Shown here piece after piece: positions 19,835 to 28,297 of a stretch of 64,000 nt of DNA; positions within the stretch are counted from its first letter, which is position 1, and each line of letters starts with the position of its first letter. Made by a program: the position numbers and the translations under genes. The stretch spans positions 1 through 64,000 of IMG/VR virus record IMGVR_UViG_3300047557_002442. One strand, written 5' to 3'. The DNA comes from a virus. The notes beneath the pieces are model-generated. The model did no database searches. It was given only the letters and a program-made list of their open reading frames with translations, and was not told the origin of the DNA.

Positions 19835-20697
19835 TACAATAGATCCTGTATTTCTTTTTCTATCGTATCTACGTATCCAGAATCAATGAGTTTGATAAAT
19901 GTTCTACTCGTATTCAATTCCGTTTCATATGTGTAGTAACTTACTGGTTCCCAATAAATAAATTCTGATGCATCAAGTGCTGTGTATAATGTAGTTACAT
20001 TGGATGCAGCTGCATTTACTGAAGACTCCGATCCCACAACATTACCAATTACACCGGTCGTGTTAGCAAATGTTCCTTCAACATGTTTAACTATAAGTCT
20101 ATCAGACTCAACATTTTTGATAATCGCTTTACCCAATAATCCACCACTTGTATTGCTCTGTTTCACAATCTCACCAACAGTAAATGACGTAGCATTGTTA
20201 ACATAAAATTGAACAATTTTATTAGTGTCGACTACTAACTCTTGTTGCTTTCTAGTATAATATAATGTAGTGTTGTTATTGTCGGTTACTGGGTTCCAGT
20301 ATTTTTTCAGTCTGGCTGGCAATGCTTGATATAACGACTGATCTAGGATTCTATCATCATTATCATATGTAACTCTATAAAATGCCGTTTTCTCAACAGC
20401 ATTCTCAAAGCTTCCATACTTGTTAATTATGTGTTGATCAAACGAGGTTGGATCAAGTGGCCATTCATAGTATGGATCGACAAGTTTGTTACATAAAAAA
20501 ACTACCCATACATAACGAGCGTCCCCATAATAGTTCAGTGCAACGTGTTCTGGCCTCTCGCCATCCTTTATGGTATAAGGATAATATAATGACGAGTTCT
20601 TTAGTACAGTATCAGATAGTTTTACCTTAGCAAAGAGGTTGATGGCAACACTGTCACCATATGTTATGACTGGAAATTTTTCAAATAAATTATTCAT
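19834..20697 (-). CDS. gp53: Baseplate wedge subunit gp53, with inserted beta domain
   Basis: 287 aa. The gp53 core is clear in residues 1-130: YYPYTIKDGERPEHVALNYY, then GDARYVWVVFLCNKLVDPYY and EWPLDPTSFDQHIINKYGSF. T4 gp53 has 196 residues. The extra length is an insertion at about 165-240 (FTVGEIVKQSNTSGG, IVKHVEGTFANTTGV) that looks like the repeated module of the gp7-position protein. The C-terminus resumes with the family's VSYYTYETELN. gp53 clamps neighbouring wedges in the baseplate. Confidence 0.85.
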   Translation of the reverse strand: MNNLFEKFPVITYGDSVAINLFAKVKLSDTVLKNSSLYYPYTIKDGERPEHVALNYYGDARYVWVVFLCNKLVDPYYEWPLDPTSFDQHIINKYGSFENAVEKTAFYRVTYDNDDRILDQSLYQALPARLKKYWNPVTDNNNTTLYYTRKQQELVVDTNKIVQFYVNNATSFTVGEIVKQSNTSGGLLGKAIIKNVESDRLIVKHVEGTFANTTGVIGNVVGSESSVNAAASNVTTLYTALDASEFIYWEPVSYYTYETELNTSRTFIKLIDSGYVDTIEKEIQDLL

Positions 20698-20709
20698 AAA
20701 TTGTTACTC

Positions 20710-21801
20710 TTAAACACCTTCGAAGAAGTCGCGTGTTATTGGTTTTACCTCGCCAAATGTTAGGTCTAGTCTGATTTCCGTCGGATGTAGACCTCCTTTT
20801 GTAAATGCAGGAGCGCCAGATGGAGCATAATTAACGACCATTGATTTTAGATAACAATCCTGAAATGTGTAATATGCTTTGTCGTTGAGACCTTGCGATA
20901 CTGTTATACTACATCTATCTGGAAAGTTCATTAATAAACCATTGAGAGATGGATGCATTCTAACCTTCATTTCTCTTATGATTCGTTTCAGTGTCTCTGC
21001 TTCTTCCAATGAGTTTGGTGAAAATGTATAGCTGAAAGTATGATCTCTCAAACTTACACCCTCAAATTGAAGTTCTTGATATGGGTTCAAAATTGTACCT
21101 GTAACACGATCAAAAGCGTTACCAATATCTTCCATGCCTAGGTTTTTAACCATATACCTACCCATTGTATACAATCCTTGTCCACTCGTGGCTTGCTTGA
21201 GAGCCTCCCCAGCCTTTCTACCCAATCCCTCTGCAGCAGCTGTTGCCGATTTTGTATCTCCACCTAGTTTACTCAATGTATCATCCTTCGTAAGCATATC
21301 TGTTAATGCCCCAGTTGCCAATCCTAACTCCTTTGGATTGTAATTCATGCTGAAAGTTTCTTGAAGATTTTCTGGTATTGGCAAGTTCACGGTGAATGTG
21401 GGTCTCGATTGACGTTGCACAATTGGATTAGCTTGGTATTCGTCCTTGAATGTAATCTGTATAAAATACTTACCCAGGTCTAATGGATATGTTTCAACTG
21501 GCGGTGGTGAGGTTTTACTCGCCATGGCCTGCGGAAGCTTGCCTCCAATGGGTGGTGCCACTCCCAGGTTGTCTTTTAATTCACCAACAATATTTGTGGA
21601 TCCAAGAGTATTGAAGGCTCCTGAAATAGAGCCACCTCCTGATAGTCCAGATATCCCAAGTTTTGAACTTAAAGTGTTTAACGCTCCACTTACCCCACTC
21701 GATACTGAGGACGCTAAATTCTTAACAGTGGAAGAAAACGATTGCGCAGTTTGTCCGGACACTGTATTATTGTTTTGAAATGAGTTGAAGTCGATTGTCA
21801 T
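20710..21801 (-). CDS. gp48: Baseplate tail-tube cap, gp48-like
   Basis: 363 aa from the ATG at 21801 (MTIDFNSFQ); a GTG nine bases earlier is less likely. A Ser/Gly-rich N-terminus is followed by YPLDLGKYFIQITFKDEYQ, LRDHTFSYTFSPNSLEEAET and LKRIIREMKVRMHPSLNG, typical of gp48, which sits on the hub and starts tail-tube polymerisation with gp54. It is the first gene of the leftward baseplate operon; the divergent gp4 gene starts only 10 bases away. Confidence 0.8.
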   Translation of the reverse strand: MTIDFNSFQNNNTVSGQTAQSFSSTVKNLASSVSSGVSGALNTLSSKLGISGLSGGGSISGAFNTLGSTNIVGELKDNLGVAPPIGGKLPQAMASKTSPPPVETYPLDLGKYFIQITFKDEYQANPIVQRQSRPTFTVNLPIPENLQETFSMNYNPKELGLATGALTDMLTKDDTLSKLGGDTKSATAAAEGLGRKAGEALKQATSGQGLYTMGRYMVKNLGMEDIGNAFDRVTGTILNPYQELQFEGVSLRDHTFSYTFSPNSLEEAETLKRIIREMKVRMHPSLNGLLMNFPDRCSITVSQGLNDKAYYTFQDCYLKSMVVNYAPSGAPAFTKGGLHPTEIRLDLTFGEVKPITRDFFEGV

Positions 21802-21811
21802 AAATACCACT

Positions 21812-22246
21812 ATGAGTTATAAAGGGTTTTTTAAGCCTAGAAATCCTAATAAGTATTTAGGCGATCCCACTAACATAGTTTATAGAAGTTTGTGGGAATT
21901 AAAGTTAATGAATCATCTGGATTCTCACCCGGAAATTATAAAATGGGGGAGTGAGGAGCTTATTATCTATTATCGCTCACCAGTAGATAACAAATTGCAC
22001 AGATATTTTCCTGACTTTATAGTTAAAAAGAAAGTTAATGATGTGATTGAAACTTTAGTTATCGAAGTGAAGCCATCGAGTCAAATGGTTGAGCCAAAAA
22101 GACAAAGTAAACCTACACGAAGATATATCAAAGAAGTTATGACATATGGTATCAACCAAGCAAAGTGGAAAGCTGCCCAACGATTCTGTGAAGATCGTCA
22201 GTGGAAGTTTGTTGTTATGAATGAAAAGCACCTGGGAATAGAATAA
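21812..22246 (+). CDS. gp4: Head completion protein gp4 (TnsA-like nuclease fold)
   Basis: 144 aa, matching T4 gp4 (150). I chose ATG 21812 (MSYKGFFKPRNPNKYLGD) because the earlier ATG at 21785 would overlap the divergent gp48 start. The sequence VYRSLWELKLMNHLDSHPEI, then FPDFIVK and LVIEVKPSSQ, shows the E...D...E-x-K pattern of a TnsA/restriction-like nuclease fold, known in the gp4 head-completion family. It is needed to finish filled heads before tail attachment. It begins the rightward cluster and overlaps the next ATG (TAATG). Confidence 0.85.
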   Translation: MSYKGFFKPRNPNKYLGDPTNIVYRSLWELKLMNHLDSHPEIIKWGSEELIIYYRSPVDNKLHRYFPDFIVKKKVNDVIETLVIEVKPSSQMVEPKRQSKPTRRYIKEVMTYGINQAKWKAAQRFCEDRQWKFVVMNEKHLGIE

Positions 22247-22857
22247 TGGCACAAATGATTGATGAAAATATATTTTCGAAGTTGCTCCAGCAAGCAGCAG
22301 ATAAAGGTATAGCCACTAAGAATGTGGTTGATGCTAGAAATTGGTTACAGACAAAAGCGTCCTCCAACATCAATACAAAAACCGAATTAGCAAAATTAAA
22401 CGATCGCTACAGAAATCAAATCTTGATTGGTAGAATGTATCTGTTTCACTATGATGCTAAGACTAAAGACAAGCTACCATATTATGATATGTTTCCCCTG
22501 GTCTTTCCATTCCAAAAAGCACCTGGTGGGTTTTATGGAATAAATCTTCACTACCTTCCATATAATTATAGAGCTTTATTGATGGATGGTTTATATACTC
22601 TGATTGTTGATCAGAAAAAAAATGATGAGATGACAAGGCTAAGGTTGTCATATGAAATACTCAACTCAGTAGCTAAGTTGAGATACTATAAACCTTGTGT
22701 CAAACGCTATCTAAATAGTCACGTTAGATCCAAGTTTGTATACATTACACCACAGGAATGGAACATAGCTTTGTTCTTACCATTACAGAAATTCAATAAA
22801 GGAACGGTCCAACAAGTCTATAAAGATAGTGTGGATCAAATTAAAGGTAAAAAATAA
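22246..22857 (+). CDS. Conserved T4-like morphogenesis protein, 203 aa
   Basis: 203 aa, between gp4 and gp54 and overlapping both by one base. Distinctive stretch: NQILIGRMYLFHYDAK, LPYYDMFPLVFPFQKAPGGF and YGINLHYLPYNYRALLMDGL. It lacks membrane segments and catalytic signatures. I recall similar sequences in marine T4-like phages at this position without a firm function. A head or tail completion role is plausible from position; T4 gp2 or gp3 equivalence cannot be judged by eye. Confidence 0.6.
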   Translation: MAQMIDENIFSKLLQQAADKGIATKNVVDARNWLQTKASSNINTKTELAKLNDRYRNQILIGRMYLFHYDAKTKDKLPYYDMFPLVFPFQKAPGGFYGINLHYLPYNYRALLMDGLYTLIVDQKKNDEMTRLRLSYEILNSVAKLRYYKPCVKRYLNSHVRSKFVYITPQEWNIALFLPLQKFNKGTVQQVYKDSVDQIKGKK

Positions 22858-23780
22858 TGGCCATATCAGATCAAATTAACGGTATTATATCCAAAGGTAG
22901 AGATACCCTTGGTGCTGTTAATGTTGTTAAAGACTTTTTACCAGAGCCTTTACAAAAGGCATTGGGCGAGTTTATCAATGGCAGAGGAAGTACTGGTCAG
23001 TCAAATCGTAATATAAACGATTTCAAAGCGTTACTCAATAAGTTTCATGGTGTTGCACGTACTAATATGTTTGATGTGCAAATACCAGTTCCACCAATGA
23101 TGCGTGGACAAACCAATATAAACAATAATGAGGTTACGGCTACACAAATCTCATTATTATGTGAGCAGGCAACATTACCTGGCGTATCATTAAATACTGT
23201 GGATATACGTAGATACGGAACTGGTGCTACAGAGAAGAAACCATATTTACCAACATTTGCCGATCAGACATTTATGTTTATAGGTGATAATGTTGGAGCG
23301 GTTCATGGATTCTTTTATAAGTGGATGAATGGTATTATCAAGTATGATGTGAATCCTGGAAACTTGACGCGTACTGGATACAATGGTTCAAGTGCATTCG
23401 AGGTGGAATACAAAAACTCATATGCTGTAGATATTGTTATCACTTGTTATGATGAAGCTGATAATAGTATCATTGTATGTAGGCTGTATAATGCTTTTCC
23501 CATATTCTTAGGTGACGTACAACTTAGTTGGGCTGATAATGACCAGTATATGAGAATACCAGTTACATTCACATACTACAACTGGGATCTAGAGATAGTA
23601 AATATTAATTCTGTACTAGCTAATCCAACAAGTAATTTATCCGCTTTACAGAAGATTATTAAAGCTGGTACAGCAATACAGACAATAGCATCATTGAGAA
23701 GACCAACAGGCGTTGCTGATATGATTAATGTAGTGAACAATGCAAAGATTGCAATAGGTGGTCTTGGCGGTATTTTATAA
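22857..23780 (+). CDS. gp54: Baseplate tail-tube initiator gp54
   Basis: 307 aa, close to T4 gp54 (320). It contains the tail-tube-like fold pattern: ARTNMFDVQIPVPPMMRGQ, LLCEQATLPGVSLNTVDIRR, TFADQTFMFIGDNVG and VRITFTYYNW-like VPVTFTYYNWDLE near 235-245. gp54 binds gp48 and seeds the gp19 tube. It follows the 203-aa gene with a one-base overlap and ends 16 bases before gp26, which has its own AAGGAG site. Confidence 0.8.
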   Translation: MAISDQINGIISKGRDTLGAVNVVKDFLPEPLQKALGEFINGRGSTGQSNRNINDFKALLNKFHGVARTNMFDVQIPVPPMMRGQTNINNNEVTATQISLLCEQATLPGVSLNTVDIRRYGTGATEKKPYLPTFADQTFMFIGDNVGAVHGFFYKWMNGIIKYDVNPGNLTRTGYNGSSAFEVEYKNSYAVDIVITCYDEADNSIIVCRLYNAFPIFLGDVQLSWADNDQYMRIPVTFTYYNWDLEIVNINSVLANPTSNLSALQKIIKAGTAIQTIASLRRPTGVADMINVVNNAKIAIGGLGGIL

Positions 23781-23796
23781 TTAAGGAGTTTAAATA

Positions 23797-24507
23797 ATGG
23801 CTTTACCAAAGTTATCCCATCCAATTTATGAATTGACTCTTCCATCAACAAAAAAGGTTATTAAGTACAGACCTTTTCTTGTTAAAGAAGAAAAATTGTT
23901 ATTGATGGCACAATCGGGAAACGATTCAAATGAGGTGATCAATTCAATCAAGCAGGTTATCAACAATTGTATTATAAGTGAAGATGTTTCTGTAGATGAT
24001 ATGACATCATTTGATATTGAATATTTCTTTATTAAATTAAGATCTAAGTCGGTTGGTAATGAGATTGAATTAGTATACAGAGATCTTGAGGATGACAAAA
24101 AATATAACGTTGTTGTTGACCTTGATGATGTTGAGATCAAATATAATGAAGCACACAATCCAAAAATTGAAATAACAAAAACAATGGGTATGATAATGAA
24201 ATATCCTTCAGTTGATGCATCAGCATCATTAATTAATGCTGAGTCTGATAATGAGGTTATCTTTGATATTATAGCCGAAAGTATACAAGAAATCTATGAT
24301 GAGAATGGTGTATATGATCCAAAAGATTCAACAAAAGAGGAACTAGGTGAATTTGTTTCCAATCTGAGTATTGAAGTATTTCAAAAAGTACAAGAATTCT
24401 TCACTACGATGCCTAAGTTACACTATGAAGTAAAATATACGAATAGCTTAGATAAAGAAAAGACAGTTACATTAACTACCTTAAATGATTTTTTTACGTT
24501 GGGCTGA
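23797..24507 (+). CDS. gp26: Baseplate hub assembly protein gp26-like (tail-chaperone type)
   Basis: 236 aa, SD AAGGAG at 23783. MALPKLSHPIYELTLPSTKK, YRPFLVKEEKLLLMAQ and DIEYFFIKLRSKSVGNEIEL are typical of the T4-type baseplate hub protein gp26. It acts in hub assembly with gp51 and the tape-measure protein that follows. The 3' end carries seven T residues (24489-24495) just before the stop, where a -1 shift would fuse it to a gp51-like tail (next entry). Confidence 0.8.
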   Translation: MALPKLSHPIYELTLPSTKKVIKYRPFLVKEEKLLLMAQSGNDSNEVINSIKQVINNCIISEDVSVDDMTSFDIEYFFIKLRSKSVGNEIELVYRDLEDDKKYNVVVDLDDVEIKYNEAHNPKIEITKTMGMIMKYPSVDASASLINAESDNEVIFDIIAESIQEIYDENGVYDPKDSTKEELGEFVSNLSIEVFQKVQEFFTTMPKLHYEVKYTNSLDKEKTVTLTTLNDFFTLG

Positions 24508-24674
24508 GTCACTCATCTATAGTTAATTACTATACGATTAACTTCAGCCTGGCTCAGCATCACAAGTGGTCAATAACAGAGATAGAAGATATGTTGCCGT
24601 TTGAGAGAGATCTTTATGTTGATATGCTAAGAGATTACCTCGAAAAAGAACAAGAAAGATTAAGAAATGGCTAA
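24489..24674 (+). CDS. gp51: gp51-like tail read by probable -1 frameshift from gp26
   Basis: The -1 frame relative to gp26 opens exactly inside the T7 run; its previous stop is the TGA at 24486-24488. It encodes YVGLSHSSIVNYYTINF, then SLAQHHKWSITEIEDMLPFE and RDLYVDMLRDYLEKEQERL, ending at 24674. The QHHKWSITEIE...PFERDLYV motif is characteristic of T4-like hub-assembly/tail-chaperone tails. There is no start codon before the motif, so it is probably made only as a C-terminal extension of gp26 (about 292 aa in total). It overlaps the next ATG (24667). Confidence 0.75.
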   Translation, partial: FFYVGLSHSSIVNYYTINFSLAQHHKWSITEIEDMLPFERDLYVDMLRDYLEKEQERLRNG

Positions 24675-26337
24675 TTTACCTTTCCTACCTGAACAAGGGG
24701 AAAGTTTAGATCTAAAGTCTGGAAGATTTAGATCCCAAAAAACTGGACGATATACTCGACGTGTAGACCTCGAGGTTATCGTTGCGGCTATCAAAGACAC
24801 ACTCAAGAGTGTTGTGTCTATTGACCAAAAGATGACTGAGCTTGTTAAGTCAGCTGAACTCATCAACACCAATATTGTATCACTCGGTGATTTAGTTAAT
24901 CCTCGGTCAAAAAGACAAAAGCCTCCTGTTGACGCTGCTCAAGAAAAGCGCGAAGCCATTTCATCAGTAAAAGAAAAAACCAAAAAAGCTGGTTTTTCTA
25001 TTATGGGATTGGTTGCGTTAATAGCTCTCTTGAAAAATGATAAACTGATGGCAATCGTAAAGGGTTTCTTTACTGGTTTTTTAGAGGGATTGGGGTTTGG
25101 TAAAGAGGCAATAGAAAAAATTAAATTTTGGGTAGGCTTTGCTGTTAATGCCTTCAAGGTTTATCTGGGATTCAAAGTATTCAAGCAGGTCTATGACGCC
25201 TTCATGGCTATGAAGCGTCTTGGGGAGCTGATGGGTATCCTTGGACAAAAGACCCAAACCGAAAGTGGATTAGTTGCTCAGCGAGAGGTAGTTGCAAGAA
25301 CAAAAGAAACTCTTGCACAAAGAGCCACAAAAATGAAGGACGCTTTCAAAGCTGCTGCAGAAAAGGCACAGGCTAGAGTAAAATCGATTACGAAAGTACT
25401 AACAAACAAGAACGAGTTAATTAAACTTAAAAACAAAGCTATAGCTTCAACAAAAGCCACTCTTACAAAGTCTATTAACACAATTAAACAAAAGTTTTCC
25501 AATTTTAAAAAGTTGATAATGAATGGTATTAAGCTGATTAGGAGTGCTGTAAAAATAACTACTCTTGCTGCATCATTACCATCATTTGGTCTCTCCCTGT
25601 TGATTGGTGCTGCTGTAGATGCTGTATTAATGACGGCACTCGATTATTTCATGGCAGATGAGGGAGCAAAGCCGGATGGTGCAGGGATGCTTGGAAACCT
25701 TGCCAAGAATTTCGTGGAGTCAATAACGTTTGGATTTGTAAAGGGCGATAAACTTAAGGAGATGGTTATTGCTGGAGCTAAGAAGTTATTCAGTTGGTTC
25801 CAGAAAGCATGGGATTGGTTTGGTAGTAGTGACAAAAAAACAGAATCAACAAAATCTATGGGTGCAAAGGTAGAAGCCAAAACTTCTCCAGCAGTCGGAC
25901 AAGCTACACTATCTTCAAAAGAAGTTGGGGTTTCTGGTTTACCAGGAGTACAGCAAGCTGGAAAACCAAATGCTGTTCCTGGTGCTGCTAGTTCGTCTAG
26001 TATGTCTTCAGCCACTTCTACAGGATCGTCTGCTGGTGCTGCTGCTGGCTCATCTGGTATGTCTTCAGCTACTTCTACAGGATCATCTAGTAGATCTTCT
26101 TCGTCTGGGAATGTGTCAAGTGCGCAGCTAGAACCATCAACATCTCTTTCAGAAGTCGGTATTAGCTCATTATCTGAGCGCGTAACAATGGATAAGAAAC
26201 TAGCTATGCAATCAGCAGCTATGAATAATCAAGTTATTGTGAATAACAGTAATGTTACGAATGTTATGGGGAATGCCCAGACACCAAATGCTAAAACACC
26301 TTCAATGGTTATCTATTCAGATACAGTAGGATTCTAA
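24667..26337 (+). CDS. gp29: Tape-measure/hub protein, gp29-like
   Basis: 556 aa, near T4 gp29 (590). It directly follows the gp26/gp51 chaperone pair, the usual place for a tape-measure gene. Hydrophobic segments at about 110-160 (MGLVALIALLKND, IVKGFFTGFLEGLGFG) and 300-330 are separated by a long charged helical stretch (210-290). Residues 440-485 are Ser/Ala-rich with an internal repeat. The tail ends VIVNNSNVTNVMG. It probably sets tail length and lies inside the tube; assigned by architecture and synteny. Confidence 0.6.
   Translation: MANLPFLPEQGESLDLKSGRFRSQKTGRYTRRVDLEVIVAAIKDTLKSVVSIDQKMTELVKSAELINTNIVSLGDLVNPRSKRQKPPVDAAQEKREAISSVKEKTKKAGFSIMGLVALIALLKNDKLMAIVKGFFTGFLEGLGFGKEAIEKIKFWVGFAVNAFKVYLGFKVFKQVYDAFMAMKRLGELMGILGQKTQTESGLVAQREVVARTKETLAQRATKMKDAFKAAAEKAQARVKSITKVLTNKNELIKLKNKAIASTKATLTKSINTIKQKFSNFKKLIMNGIKLIRSAVKITTLAASLPSFGLSLLIGAAVDAVLMTALDYFMADEGAKPDGAGMLGNLAKNFVESITFGFVKGDKLKEMVIAGAKKLFSWFQKAWDWFGSSDKKTESTKSMGAKVEAKTSPAVGQATLSSKEVGVSGLPGVQQAGKPNAVPGAASSSSMSSATSTGSSAGAAAGSSGMSSATSTGSSSRSSSSGNVSSAQLEPSTSLSEVGISSLSERVTMDKKLAMQSAAMNNQVIVNNSNVTNVMGNAQTPNAKTPSMVIYSDTVGF
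25996..26088 (+). repeat. Two 36-bp direct repeats in the tape-measure-like gene
   Basis: Copies at 25996-26031 and 26053-26088 differ at only a few positions and encode S-(S/G)-MSSATSTGSS twice, separated by an Ala/Gly-rich spacer. This Ser-rich linker is a likely site of slippage and length variation. Confidence 0.7.
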
Positions 26338-26338
26338 T

Positions 26339-28297
26339 ATGGATGAAAAGAAATCAATTTTTGACTCGATAAAAAGTATGTTTACATCAAGAAAAACTCT
26401 TGGTATGTCTGACGAGTCCTCTCAAGAACCTGCTCAACAAGAAGCTGCAGCAGAATCTAAGGATAACATCCAAAACATTGACTTTGATGTAGTGAAACAA
26501 TCCTTTACAAATATCGAAACTTCTCTTGATAAACTCTCGGAAATTTTTGAAGGCATCAATAAAACTTTAGAATCTTTAGTGGTTCAACAAGACAGGGAAA
26601 AGTATACCGAAGAAGAGGCTGCTTTGGAGAATAGAGAAATGGCTCCTCCAGGTGAGGAACCTGTAGCTGAAAGAGAAGAAGCGCCATCCTTTTTTGATAG
26701 TCTCAAGAGTCTGTTTATGAACCCAGCAGTTATTGCCGCACTTGCTGGGATTGTTTATACTGTTTTACCTAAAGAAGTACAGGAAAAAATTAAAGGAGTG
26801 TTGGGTGGCTTTGCTAATGGTCTTAATGAGTCGACTGATGGGTTTTCGGAATTGTCAGCAACAACGAAATTGGTTGGTGTTGGTCTTCTAACTTATTTTG
26901 GAGCCAAGTTTTTAAGTAGTATAGCTAATGCTGCATCTACAGTTCTGAGTATGATTCGTGGCTTTGGCCGCATGGGTAAATTTGGTAAATTAGCTGTTGT
27001 TGGTACTGCTGCCGTTGTTGGTGGTAAGATGTTGTTTGGTGATGATTCTTCAAAAGAGGAACAACCAGAGATAGAAAAGGAAGAAGAGACTAAGGACCTT
27101 GAAAGTAAGACGGTTGAAAAGACAGAGACCGAAAAGGAAACCACAGAATCCACCTCAACAGCACAAGCTTCCACCACAGCCACTACTTCTTCTACTACCT
27201 CATCCACAACAAGCGAGACTGCTACTGAAACTACTAAAGTAGAAGAAAAACCAGCACCTACGTCAACCGATATGAAACAGGCTGAACCAGCTAAGCCGCC
27301 ATCCCGTCAAGAACGTATTCAAATGGCTACAGCAGCTCCATCAGCTACACCGGCAGCAAGTTCTGGAACATCTACACCATCAGCTCCACCAGCTACCGAA
27401 TCAAAACCTACCGTAGCCGCAGCTCCTGCATCTGCACAGTTACCTGGTAAATCTGCTACAGGTGATAAAAAAGCTGCCCCTGTAAAGGCAGAGTCGCCGA
27501 AGAGAGGTCCCGGTTTCCAAGCCGGTGTTTCTGCAATGAAGCAGGCTATCCAAAAAGAAGGTATAACGAATCCAGAAGCTGTTGCCCAGATTCTTGCTCA
27601 GACAGCTCATGAGTCAGGTGGGTTTAAGTACACAGAAGAACTAGCTAGTGGTCAGAACTATGAAGGTAGAAAAGATCTTGGCAACAATGAGCCAGGGGAT
27701 GGTGTGAGATATAAGGGTAGGGGGTTTCTGCAGGTTACAGGTAAATCTAACTATGCTGCGATATCCAAGGATCTTGGTGTTGATTTTGTCAAGAATCCTT
27801 CTATGCTTGCCGATCCAAAATATGCTGCTGAATCTGCACTTTGGTTCTTCAAGAGACCTTACAATGCCCGAAGAATTAAGGATTGGGGTGACACAAAGGC
27901 CGTCACAAAGGTAGTTAATGGAGGTTACAATGGTCTGGCTGAACGTGAGCAATACTTTGCTCAGTTTTCGTCCGATCCATCCATTACACAAGCCTCAGCA
28001 GCCGAGCTAACACCTCAGCAACAAGCACAAAAAGTACTTGCACCAAGTCAAACTCCAATGCCCGAATCTACCCCAAGAGCCAGTGCAGGGGCTCAAGTTG
28101 CTTCATTGAGCACAAAAAATGAGGCGCTAGCAACGCCAGCGCCTCAGGCTCCACAGGTATTCAATAACAGCAAAGTTAATAATACCTCAGGTAAGATGCA
28201 ACCTACAGAAAGTAATGATGCACCACAGATTCCAATCCCAATCGCCTCAAGAGGCTCATTGACAGCGGATGTACATCACGCTACTCACTATGCTTAA
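26339..28297 (+). CDS. Hub/tape-measure-like protein with GH19-type muralytic domain
   Basis: 652 aa, one base after the preceding gene. N-terminus: short coiled region and hydrophobic helices (about 125-150 and 175-235), like its neighbour. Residues 240-390 are Thr/Glu/Ala/Pro-rich low complexity. Residues about 390-545 form a GH19 chitinase/lysozyme-like domain: AQTAHESGGFKYTEE with the catalytic Glu near 424, YKGRGFLQVTGKSNYAAI, SALWFFKR and VVNGGYNGLAERE. The C-tail (VFNNSKVNNTSGK) resembles the neighbour's tail. It likely digests peptidoglycan during ejection, replacing the lysozyme missing from gp5. Confidence 0.7.
   Translation: MDEKKSIFDSIKSMFTSRKTLGMSDESSQEPAQQEAAAESKDNIQNIDFDVVKQSFTNIETSLDKLSEIFEGINKTLESLVVQQDREKYTEEEAALENREMAPPGEEPVAEREEAPSFFDSLKSLFMNPAVIAALAGIVYTVLPKEVQEKIKGVLGGFANGLNESTDGFSELSATTKLVGVGLLTYFGAKFLSSIANAASTVLSMIRGFGRMGKFGKLAVVGTAAVVGGKMLFGDDSSKEEQPEIEKEEETKDLESKTVEKTETEKETTESTSTAQASTTATTSSTTSSTTSETATETTKVEEKPAPTSTDMKQAEPAKPPSRQERIQMATAAPSATPAASSGTSTPSAPPATESKPTVAAAPASAQLPGKSATGDKKAAPVKAESPKRGPGFQAGVSAMKQAIQKEGITNPEAVAQILAQTAHESGGFKYTEELASGQNYEGRKDLGNNEPGDGVRYKGRGFLQVTGKSNYAAISKDLGVDFVKNPSMLADPKYAAESALWFFKRPYNARRIKDWGDTKAVTKVVNGGYNGLAEREQYFAQFSSDPSITQASAAELTPQQQAQKVLAPSQTPMPESTPRASAGAQVASLSTKNEALATPAPQAPQVFNNSKVNNTSGKMQPTESNDAPQIPIPIASRGSLTADVHHATHYA

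Noticed and set aside
24555-24674. Independent small gene for the gp51-like tail
   Set aside because: The only ATG in frame lies inside the conserved motif, so separate translation would lose its first half.
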